NCBI RefSeq assembly: GCF_009755665.1
Contig: NZ_CP046622.1
Span: 682,001 to 746,000 of the forward strand
Direction of reading: 5' to 3'
DNA from: Variovorax paradoxus
GTDB lineage: Bacteria; Pseudomonadota; Gammaproteobacteria; Burkholderiales; Burkholderiaceae_C
DNA: 64,000 nucleotides
The translations under genes were made by a program, and so were the position numbers. How positions within the stretch are numbered: position 1 is the first letter of the stretch; the number at the start of each line of letters is the position of its first letter. The notes beneath the pieces are model-generated. The model was given only the letters and a program-made list of their open reading frames with translations. It was not told the DNA's origin and did not search any database. Shown here piece by piece: positions 37,017 to 44,155 of the stretch.

Positions 37017-37763
37017 ATGTCCCCAGTTTCTCGCTGTCTCCTGAGCGTTGCGCTGCTCGCGGCGTCAACGGTCCACGCCCAGGCGCTGGACTACGACCAT
37101 CAGGAAAACTGGAAGGCGGTTCACGACAGCGCCCAGTCACCGATCGACATTCCTACCGGCGAAGCCAAGGCCGGCGATGCGCTCGAGCCGCAAGACATTC
37201 GCCTCAGCAACGCTCGCGCGGCGCTCGACGTCGTCGACAACGGCCATGCGGTGGAGGTCGAGGCGAAGGGGCCCGATGCCATGATTCGCGGCCGCCACTT
37301 CAAGCTGCTGCAGTTCCACTTCCATGCCGAGAGCGAGCACACGGTCGATGGGAAGCACTTCCCGCTCGAAGGGCACTTCGTCTTCCGCGCCGCGGACGGC
37401 CGCCTGGCCGTGGTGGGTGTGATGTACCGCGAAGGCCCGGCCAATCCGCTGGCGGCCAAGGTGCTGGCGGCGCTCGAGAAGGAAGGCCATGGCGAGCTGT
37501 CCAAGGCCGACATCTCCGTTCTCCTGCCCAAGGACAAGGCCTACTACCACTACCTGGGCTCGCTGACCACGCCGCCGCTGACTGAAAACGTCGAGTGGTA
37601 TGTGCTGCAGGCGCCGGTGTCGCTGTCTCCGGCGCAGATTGCGCAATTCCGCGCGCGCTATGCCCACAACAACCGCAAGCTGCAGGAGCTCAACGGGCGC
37701 CCGCTGATCCGTTTTCCGTCGGTGGCACTGACGTCCAATCGCGCAGCCCCCGCCAGCCGCTGA
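37017..37763 (+). CDS. Alpha-carbonic anhydrase, periplasmic
   Basis: A 248-aa secreted carbonic anhydrase that interconverts CO2 and bicarbonate. Signal peptide MSPVSRCLLSVALLAASTVH ends near AQA. The zinc ligands are two His in LQFHFHAESEH and one in PLEGHFVF, and the Thr loop is GSLTTPPLTENVEW. QSPIDIPTG is the family start motif. The true start is ATG at 37017; the frame's upstream extension is unrelated sequence. A strong terminator follows 13 bp after the stop. Confidence 0.95.
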   Translation: MSPVSRCLLSVALLAASTVHAQALDYDHQENWKAVHDSAQSPIDIPTGEAKAGDALEPQDIRLSNARAALDVVDNGHAVEVEAKGPDAMIRGRHFKLLQFHFHAESEHTVDGKHFPLEGHFVFRAADGRLAVVGVMYREGPANPLAAKVLAALEKEGHGELSKADISVLLPKDKAYYHYLGSLTTPPLTENVEWYVLQAPVSLSPAQIAQFRARYAHNNRKLQELNGRPLIRFPSVALTSNRAAPASR

Positions 37764-37775
37764 ACGCCAAATCTA

Positions 37776-37811
37776 AAAAGCCCCCGGTTCTTCGCAGAGC
37801 CGGGGGCTTTT
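37776..37811. terminator. Bidirectional Rho-independent terminator
   Basis: AAAAGCCCCCGG and CCGGGGGCTTTT form the stem, extended inward by GGTTCT/AGAGCC around a TCGC loop. A-run and T-run on either side allow termination of both the carbonic anhydrase gene and the leftward amidase gene. Confidence 0.9.
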
Positions 37812-37830
37812 CAGTTGGGGCGCGGTCTTG

Positions 37831-39360
37831 TCAGACCGCGGAAACCGCTGAGTGGCCCGCAGCCGCAGCGGCGCCGCCATGCGGGCCCGGCGGTGCGGTG
37901 ACGATGGATGTGAGGGCAGGTTCCGCCATGCGCAAAGCCGAAAGATCGGGGCGCGGACGGCGCAGTTGCGCATCGGCTGCGAATGCCATTTCCATGGCAT
38001 GCGCAGCGCCCAGCACCTGGTGGTCGGCGCGAAAGCCGCCCACGATCTGCAGCCCGAAGGGCATGCCCGCGTGATCGACGCCGCAGGGCAGCGAAAGCGC
38101 GGGATGCGTCGTCAACGTGACGACGTACGTCAACGCCAGCCAGCGGTAGTAGTTGGCCTGCTTCTCGCCGTTGATGGTGTCCGCATACAGCTGCGTCCAC
38201 GGGAAGGGCGACACCGGCGTGGTGGGCGACAGAATCAGGTCGTAGTCCGCAAAGGTCGCCTGGAACCGCTTGATGAGCCGCGTCTGCTCGGCCTGGGCCC
38301 AGGCGCTGTCGAGCAGGCTCATCTGAGCGCCCATCTCGTAGTTGGCGCGGGAGTTGGGGCCCAGGCTGGAAGGGTCGCGCTGGTAGGCCGCGTGCATGCC
38401 GGCCACAAAGGCTTCGGCGCGCAGCACGTCGAAGCAGCGGTGCGCTTCGCCGAGGTCGAGCGTCACTTCGTCGCAAGACTTGAACAGGCGCCGCATGGCG
38501 CCGATCTTCCGGCGCATGGTGGCGCGGATGCCGTCGTCCACCGCGCAAACGCCGAAGTCTTCGGTCCACGCCACGCGCAGCCTGCTCAGGTCGAGGTCCA
38601 TCGGCTTTTGAAAAGAGAGTGGATCCAGCGGGTAGCTCAACGGGTCGCCCGCGTGCATGCCGGCGGAAGCGGCCATTTGCAGGCAGGCGTCTGCCACCGT
38701 GCGGCCCATCGGCCCGACGACGGAAATCGGCGTCCAGCCCAGCAGCTTTCGCACGCTCGGCACGATGCCCGGCGATGGCCGGAAGCCCACCACGCCGCAC
38801 TTGGCGGCCGGAATCCGCAGCGAGCCGCCGGTATCGGAGCCGGTGCACACAGGCAGCATGTCGCACGCCAGGGCTGCCGCCGAGCCGCCGGAGGAGCCCC
38901 CCGCATTCAGGTTGGGGTTGAACGGATTGCCGGTGGCGCCCCACACCTCGTTGCGCGAGTTGGCGCCGGCACCCATTTCCGGAACGTTGGTCTTGCCTGC
39001 CACGATGGCGCCGGCCTTTCGAAGGCGGGACACCAGCTCGATGTCTTCCTCGGGCACGTGGTCGCGGAAGATGGCGGAGCCCCAGGTGGTGAGCAGGCCT
39101 TCGGTGGGCTCCAGGTCCTTCACGCCCAGCGGCAGGCCATGCAGCAGCCCCAGGGCATCGCCGCGCATCACGGCGGCTTCGGCGGCCTTGGCCTCGGCCC
39201 GCGCGCGGTCGAAGCTGGTCGCGGTCACGGCATTGACGAACGGGTTCACCCGCTCGATCTGCGCAATGCAAGCCTCCAGAAGCTCGACCGGCGAGACCGC
39301 CTTGCTGCCGATGAGCCGGCGCAGTTCGACTGCGGATTGTTCGATCAATTGGTTGTCCAT
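37831..39360 (-). CDS. Amidase-signature family protein
   Basis: A 509-aa amidase with the Ser-cisSer-Lys triad: Lys in LPLGVKDLEPTEG, Ser in GGSSGGSAAALA, and cis-Ser in TGSDTGGSLRIP. AGAIVAGKTNVPEMGAGAN and NPFNPNLNAGG are further family motifs. The start ATG at 39360 overlaps the stop of the Bug-type gene by one base (TGATG). The pair suggests an organic amide or nitrile-derived substrate taken up and hydrolysed; the exact substrate is unknown. Confidence 0.9.
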   Translation of the reverse strand: MDNQLIEQSAVELRRLIGSKAVSPVELLEACIAQIERVNPFVNAVTATSFDRARAEAKAAEAAVMRGDALGLLHGLPLGVKDLEPTEGLLTTWGSAIFRDHVPEEDIELVSRLRKAGAIVAGKTNVPEMGAGANSRNEVWGATGNPFNPNLNAGGSSGGSAAALACDMLPVCTGSDTGGSLRIPAAKCGVVGFRPSPGIVPSVRKLLGWTPISVVGPMGRTVADACLQMAASAGMHAGDPLSYPLDPLSFQKPMDLDLSRLRVAWTEDFGVCAVDDGIRATMRRKIGAMRRLFKSCDEVTLDLGEAHRCFDVLRAEAFVAGMHAAYQRDPSSLGPNSRANYEMGAQMSLLDSAWAQAEQTRLIKRFQATFADYDLILSPTTPVSPFPWTQLYADTINGEKQANYYRWLALTYVVTLTTHPALSLPCGVDHAGMPFGLQIVGGFRADHQVLGAAHAMEMAFAADAQLRRPRPDLSALRMAEPALTSIVTAPPGPHGGAAAAAGHSAVSAV

Positions 39361-40340
39361 CAGTCTGCAGTGATGTTGGCTCGGGCCGCGACCGCGCGCA
39401 TCAGCGGCAGTTCCTTGTTGATCAGGTCGCTCACCGCAGCGCCGTTGCTGAAGGCCGGCTCCAGGCCCTGCGCGATCAGCTTGGCGCGGGTGTCGGCGTC
39501 GGCGACGGTGGCGGCAAGCGCTTTTTCGAGCTTGGCCTTCACGTCGGCGGGCAGGCCCTTGGGCGCCGACACGACAAGCCACGTGTCCATGTCGATGCCC
39601 GAGTAGCCGCTCTCGGCCATCGTGGGCACATCGGGCAACAGCGTGGAGCGCTTGGCCGTGGTCACCGCAATCGCCTTGATCTTGCCGCTCTTGAGTTGGG
39701 GAATGGCGGCGCTCACCGTGTCGATGCTGAACGGAACCTGGCCGCCCATCAGGTCGGTCATGGCCGGTGCGCTGCCCTTGTACGGCACGTGAGTCATCTT
39801 GAGGCCCGCGGCGTTGAGGATGGTTTCTCCCGCGAACTGCGACGTGGTGCCGGTGCCGTACGAGGCATACGAATACTTGCCGGGCGATGCCTTCACGTAG
39901 TCCACGAACTGCTTCACGGTTTTTACCGGCACCTCGCTGTTGGCCAGCAGGATGAGGCCGACGCGGCCGACCAGGCCGATCTGGTCGAAGCCCTTGACCG
40001 GGTCGTACGGAAGATTCGCGCGGATGGCGGGGTTCACGGTGAACGTGGTGCCCGAGCTCACCAGCAGCGTGTAGCCGTCCGGCGCTGCCTTGGAGACATA
40101 GCTCGCGCCGATCACCGTGCCGGCACCGGCGCGGTTCTCGACGACCACCGGCTGCCCGAGCTCCTTGCCCAGGCGCTGGGCGATCACGCGTGCGTTCACG
40201 TCGGTGGCGCCGCCCGGAGGAAAGGGAATCACGAGCGTGACCGGGCGTGTCGGAAAGCCGGTCTCCGCGGCGCCCGCCATCGATGCAAGGCCAAGGCAGG
40301 ACATCAGCAGCAGGCTGGCCAATGCGGGGAGGCGTTTCAT
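39360..40340 (-). CDS. Bug-family (TTT) periplasmic solute-binding protein
   Basis: A 326-aa tripartite-tricarboxylate-type binding protein. Signal peptide MKRLPALASLLLMSCLGLAS ends near AGAAE. Family motifs are VTLVIPFPPGGATDVNARVI, VVVENRAGAGTVIGASYVSK and PDGYTLLVSSGTT. Such proteins are hugely expanded in Burkholderiales and often lack a cognate TctAB, as here. It is the upstream gene of the amidase and divergent from a LysR gene that may control both. Confidence 0.93.
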   Translation of the reverse strand: MKRLPALASLLLMSCLGLASMAGAAETGFPTRPVTLVIPFPPGGATDVNARVIAQRLGKELGQPVVVENRAGAGTVIGASYVSKAAPDGYTLLVSSGTTFTVNPAIRANLPYDPVKGFDQIGLVGRVGLILLANSEVPVKTVKQFVDYVKASPGKYSYASYGTGTTSQFAGETILNAAGLKMTHVPYKGSAPAMTDLMGGQVPFSIDTVSAAIPQLKSGKIKAIAVTTAKRSTLLPDVPTMAESGYSGIDMDTWLVVSAPKGLPADVKAKLEKALAATVADADTRAKLIAQGLEPAFSNGAAVSDLINKELPLMRAVAARANITAD

Positions 40341-40434
40341 GGGTACTCCTGGGGACGAGGTTGGGGGACGGCGGATGCAATTCCATCCTAGGACCCGGAG
40401 CCCGCTGCCACAAGCGCAATGTTTAGAATTGTGG

Positions 40435-40451
40435 ATTGCCGTTTCGGCAAT
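40435..40451. promoter_or_regulatory. LysR-type binding box between the Bug gene and lysR
   Basis: ATTGCCG, TTT, CGGCAAT is a perfect 7-bp inverted repeat containing the T-N11-A core (TGCCG...CGGCA, 40437-40449). It lies in the 150-bp divergent intergenic region, 95 bp from the Bug-gene start and 40 bp from the lysR start. Confidence 0.65.
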
Positions 40452-40490
40452 CGATACGGCTGTTCGTCCATCTTTGAACCGGGAGACTCC

Positions 40491-41405
40491 ATGGCACTTC
40501 ATGCGCTGCAGGAGACCGCCGTGCGGTACTTCCTCGAGGTGGTGCGCACCGGCTCGGTCAAGGAGGCGGCCCTCAAGCTCAACGTGGCGCCGTCGGCCGT
40601 GAGCCGGCAGGTTGCGCGCCTGGAGCGCGAACTCGACACCCTGCTGTTCGATCGCCATGCGCGCGGCATGGTGCCCAATGCCGCCGGCGAGTTGTTGGCG
40701 GCGCATGCCAAGCGGATGCAGCAGGACATCGAGCGGGTTGCCAGCGACATCCAGGGTCTTCGCGGCCTGCGCAGCGGCCGCGTGCGCGTGGTGAGCACGG
40801 AAGGCTTTGCCTTCGACTTCCTGCCGACGCTGATTGCGCGCTTTCGCAGCAAGCACGAGGGCATCCGCTTTCACCTGGAGGTGTGCCCGCCGCACGACAT
40901 ACCCGGGCGCATACGCGACGGTGAGGCGGACATCGGCATCACCTTGAGCACGGTGCCCGAGCCCGGCATCAAGATCGAGCTGCGCCACCCCAGCCCCATC
41001 CTCGCCGTGATGGCCAACGACCATCCGCTGGCGGGGCAGCGGCAGTTGTCCTTGCGCCAGGTGGTGGCCTATCCGCTGGGGCTGCCGCCGCAGGACAGCT
41101 CGATCAGGCAATTGCTCGACACCAGCTGCAGCCGGCAGGGGCTGCAGTACGTGCAGGCCATGTCGAGCAACCATGCGAACGCGCTGGTGAGCTTTGCGGC
41201 CGCGGGGGGCGGAAGCATTGCGTTCTATGGGGAGTTGTCGATCCGTACGCAGCTGAAGTCGAAGGCGCTGGTTGCCATTGCGCTGAAGGACCGCGAAATG
41301 AACGAGCGTCACCTCGAAGTAGAGACCCTGGCGGGCCGATCGCTGCCCGATGCGGGCAAGGCATTCGTGCAATTCCTCACCGATGCCATCAAGGCAAGCG
41401 CCTGA
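40491..41405 (+). CDS. LysR family transcriptional regulator
   Basis: A 304-aa LTTR. The winged HTH (about 8-68) reads YFLEVVRTGSVKEAALKLNV then APSAVSRQVARLERELDTLL. The effector domain (about 95-300) begins SGRVRVVSTEGFAFDFLP. ATG at 40491 follows GGGAG; the upstream frame extension is not supported. It probably autoregulates and controls the divergent Bug-amidase operon through the box at 40435-40451 (inference from divergent layout). Confidence 0.92.
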   Translation: MALHALQETAVRYFLEVVRTGSVKEAALKLNVAPSAVSRQVARLERELDTLLFDRHARGMVPNAAGELLAAHAKRMQQDIERVASDIQGLRGLRSGRVRVVSTEGFAFDFLPTLIARFRSKHEGIRFHLEVCPPHDIPGRIRDGEADIGITLSTVPEPGIKIELRHPSPILAVMANDHPLAGQRQLSLRQVVAYPLGLPPQDSSIRQLLDTSCSRQGLQYVQAMSSNHANALVSFAAAGGGSIAFYGELSIRTQLKSKALVAIALKDREMNERHLEVETLAGRSLPDAGKAFVQFLTDAIKASA

Positions 41406-41516
41406 ACGCAAAGAAACCGGTTCCCGTGTGCGCTACACTCCGCGCCGCTTGCAGTGGCCTCAGCCGCTGCGCCGTCATTGGCAACATGACGAGAACAATC
41501 CAAAGGAAATTTTCAA

Positions 41517-41897
41517 GTGAACCGTATCGAACTGGTCGAAAAGATCGCCGCCGCCCACAACGTCAGCAAGGCAGAAGCCGCCCGTATCCTGGAAACCGTC
41601 ACGGGTTCCATCGTCGCCGCAGTGAAGAAGGGCGACCCCGTCCAGCTCATCGGCTTCGGAACCTTCAAGCAAGTGGCTCGCGCCGCACGCACCGGCTTCA
41701 ACCCGCAAGCCGGCGCCAAGATCAAGATCGCCGCACAGAAGGTGCCCAAGTTCGTGCCGGGCGCAGCATTCAAGGCCGCCATCGACCCCAAGGCTGCAAA
41801 GCGCAAGGCCGACAAGGCAGCCGCCAAGCCCGTCGCCAAGAAGGCGGCACCGGCCAAGAAGGCCGCCGCTCCCGCCAAGAAGGCCGCAAAGAAGTAA
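41517..41897 (+). CDS. HU-family DNA-binding protein with Lys/Ala-rich tail
   Basis: A 126-aa nucleoid protein. The HU fold (residues 1-90) reads MNRIELVEKIAAAHNVSKAE, with the DNA-contact arm near FGTFKQVARAARTGFNPQ and KVPKFVPGAAFKAAI. A C-terminal extension of PAKKAA-type repeats (about 95-126) resembles eukaryotic-H1-like tails found in several Burkholderiales HU proteins. The start is GTG at 41517, with AAAGGAA 9 nt upstream. A terminator follows. Confidence 0.95.
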   Translation: MNRIELVEKIAAAHNVSKAEAARILETVTGSIVAAVKKGDPVQLIGFGTFKQVARAARTGFNPQAGAKIKIAAQKVPKFVPGAAFKAAIDPKAAKRKADKAAAKPVAKKAAPAKKAAAPAKKAAKK

Positions 41898-41946
41898 GAC
41901 TTCAGCGAGCCATGGTTTGCGGCCGCAAGGTTGCTTCCAAAAAAAG

Positions 41947-41970
41947 ACGGCCCTTCGGGGCCGTTTTTTT
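41947..41970. terminator. Terminator after the HU gene, likely bidirectional
   Basis: ACGGCCC with GGGCCGT around a TTCG tetraloop, then T7 on the plus strand. The seven-A run at 41939-41945 provides a matching T-run for the leftward lysR gene. Confidence 0.9.
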
Positions 41971-41992
41971 ATGCCCGCGGAGCATGCGGGCC

Positions 41993-42901
41993 TCAGGCCA
42001 GCGTGCCGAGCCTCGCAAGAATGAGGTCGTACAGCGTCTGGGCGGCGACCGAGAGGCTTCCCTCGCGGCGCTGCACCAGGTAGATGGTGCGCGTGAGGCC
42101 GGGCAGCGGCAGGGGCCGCGTCACCAGCGTGTCGCGCCGAAAGTGGAACAGCGTGAGCTCCGGCACCACGCTGATGCCGATGCCGGCCTCGACCAGGCCC
42201 GTGACGGTGGCCAAGTGCTCGACTTCGAACACGGCGTTGAGCCGCAACGGGTGCAGCGCGGCGTCGAGCGACTGGCGCACGCTGCTGTTGCGCGCCATCT
42301 GGATGAAGGGCCAGGGCGCGAGCTGCTTGGCCGTGAGTTTGGCGACACCAGCCAATGGATGGTCCTTGCGGCAGACCAGGTGAAAGCGGTCTTCGCAGAG
42401 CTTGCGGCCGCGCAGGTCGCTGGCCGCGGCCGCATCGGCGCCGGTGGCCGCCAGCGCAAAGTCGGCCTGATGGCCGCGCAGCTGGGCAATGCAGGCGTCG
42501 GAAAGCGCGTCGTGCAGCTCCACCGTAATGCCCGGCCACGTCTGCATGAACTCGGCGAGGATGGCCGGCAACCAGCCGGCCGCGAGCGAAGGCAACGCCG
42601 CCACGCTCACACGGCCCTTGCGCCGCTCCGAGTGGTCGGCGAGGTCGCCGATCGCATCCTGCATGTCGTCGAGCAGGCGCCGGGCCGAGGGCTCGAACAG
42701 CCGCCCCTCGGGCGTGAGCTGCACGCTGCGCGTGTCCCGGTCGAAAAGGCGGGCGCCGAGCGTGTCTTCCAGCGTGCGGATCAGCGCGCTGAACGCGGGC
42801 TGCGACAAATGACAGGCTTGGGCGGCGCGCGTAAAGTTGCGCTGTTCGGCCAGCGCCGTGAACGCGCGCAATTGGCGGCTGGAAAGGTCGGGCGCGGTCA
42901 T
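41993..42901 (-). CDS. LysR family transcriptional regulator
   Basis: A 302-aa LTTR. The HTH (about 8-66) reads LRAFTALAEQRNFTRAAQAC then HLSQPAFSALIRTLEDTLGA. The effector domain starts near GRVSVAALPSLAAGWLPAIL. ATG at 42901 begins MTAPDLSSRQLRAFTAL; the long upstream frame is a shadow of the divergent TRAP gene. It may control the divergent TRAP/c-di-GMP genes, by layout only. Confidence 0.92.
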   Translation of the reverse strand: MTAPDLSSRQLRAFTALAEQRNFTRAAQACHLSQPAFSALIRTLEDTLGARLFDRDTRSVQLTPEGRLFEPSARRLLDDMQDAIGDLADHSERRKGRVSVAALPSLAAGWLPAILAEFMQTWPGITVELHDALSDACIAQLRGHQADFALAATGADAAAASDLRGRKLCEDRFHLVCRKDHPLAGVAKLTAKQLAPWPFIQMARNSSVRQSLDAALHPLRLNAVFEVEHLATVTGLVEAGIGISVVPELTLFHFRRDTLVTRPLPLPGLTRTIYLVQRREGSLSVAAQTLYDLILARLGTLA

Positions 42902-43020
42902 CGATCTGGAATTTGAATAAGACGACCCAGGATCAGGGGTTTGCGGATGGTATCTCTGTGCCTTGCGCGCAACGAGTCGTCCTGACTTTCCTGTCCGCGG
43001 GTGACCGGAAACCGGCGATT

Positions 43021-43040
43021 CTGTAAAAAACTTCTTACAG
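43021..43040. promoter_or_regulatory. Inverted repeat in the lysR/TRAP intergenic region
   Basis: CTGTAA, 8 nt, TTACAG: a perfect 6-bp inverted repeat 120 bp from the lysR start and just ahead of the AGGAAG-like ribosome site of the TRAP gene. A possible operator or -35/-10 region. Confidence 0.35.
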
Positions 43041-43057
43041 GAAGCACAATCGGCATC

Positions 43058-44155
43058 ATGATCCGGGGCATGACGACCGGCGAAGCAGCATCCGCTTGGC
43101 GACCTGCCCTCTGGGTTTGTGTCGCCGCGCTTGCTTTGGCTTTCGCGGCAACGAACAGCGAAGCACAGCAATCTGCGCCCACGCGGCTTCGCGTGGTGGG
43201 CGGCTTGGCCGGCCTGAATCAGTACGCGCTCCACGAAGAGCGCTTCTGGGGCAAGGACCTGGCCCGCCTGAGCGGCGGCAAGTACACCGCGAGCATCGTT
43301 CCGTTCAACCAGGCCGGCGTGCCCGGGCAGGAAATGCTCAATCTCATGCGACTGGGCGTCATTCCGTTCGGAACCGCCTTGCTCAGCCAGATCAGCAACG
43401 AGTATCCGGAAATCGGCACGCCGGATATTGCCGGCCTGAATCCCGACATGTCCTCCATGCGGCGGGTGATCGGCGCATTCCGGCCGTATCTCGAGAAGAC
43501 GCTGCGCGAGCGCCATAGCGTCGAGCTGCTGGCCGTGTATGTATATCCGGCCCAGGTGATCTTCTGCAAGCAGCCCATGAGGCAGCTTTCCGACCTGTCG
43601 GGCCGGCGCGTGCGTGTTTCGGGTACCACCCAGGCCGACTTCGTGCGCGCCCTCGGCGGCGTGCCGGTGTCCACCGAGTTTGCCGAGCTCATGGCGAACA
43701 TGAGTTCGGCCAACACCGAATGCGCCATCACCGGCGCGATGTCCGGCAACACGCTGGGCCTGCACAAGGTCACGAGTTCGCTCTACACGATGCCCATCAA
43801 CTGGGGGGTCGCGGTATTCGGCGCCAACACGGACGCATGGAACGCGCTTCCCGCAGATTTGAAGACCCTGCTGAAAACCGAGCTGCCAAAGCTCGAGGCC
43901 GCGGTCTGGGAAGAATCGGAGCGCGACACCGGCAACGGCATTGCATGCAACACGGGCGCCGCCACCTGCGTGAAAGGTACAAAGGGCGCCATGGTCGAGG
44001 CACGTCCTTCCGCCAATGACGAACGCCGCCGGCGCGAAATATTCGCATCGAGCGTGCTGACGCGCTGGGTGCAGCGATGCGGAACCGTGTGCGCGGAGGT
44101 CTGGGATCAGACTGTCGGCCCGGTGGTGGGCGTCAAGGCTCCCGTCGGGCAGTGA
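43058..44155 (+). CDS. TRAP-type solute-binding protein (DctP-like), no permease nearby
   Basis: A 365-aa periplasmic binding protein. A signal peptide (LWVCVAALALAFAATNSEA) precedes the DctP-like fold: RLSGGKYTASIVPFNQAGVP, LLAVYVYPAQVIFCKQPM, SDLSGRRVRVSGTTQADFV, and LGGVPVSTEFAELMANMSS. No TRAP membrane subunits are in the window. ATG 43058 is used; 43070 is possible. Its stop overlaps the GTG start of the GGDEF-EAL gene (GTGA, 44152-44155). A sensor-protein role for the c-di-GMP enzyme is therefore plausible (inference). Confidence 0.88.
   Translation: MIRGMTTGEAASAWRPALWVCVAALALAFAATNSEAQQSAPTRLRVVGGLAGLNQYALHEERFWGKDLARLSGGKYTASIVPFNQAGVPGQEMLNLMRLGVIPFGTALLSQISNEYPEIGTPDIAGLNPDMSSMRRVIGAFRPYLEKTLRERHSVELLAVYVYPAQVIFCKQPMRQLSDLSGRRVRVSGTTQADFVRALGGVPVSTEFAELMANMSSANTECAITGAMSGNTLGLHKVTSSLYTMPINWGVAVFGANTDAWNALPADLKTLLKTELPKLEAAVWEESERDTGNGIACNTGAATCVKGTKGAMVEARPSANDERRRREIFASSVLTRWVQRCGTVCAEVWDQTVGPVVGVKAPVGQ

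Noticed and set aside
40341..41411. Extended frame upstream of the Bug protein
   Set aside because: It lies antisense to a well-defined LysR gene, and the Bug signal peptide starts at 40340.
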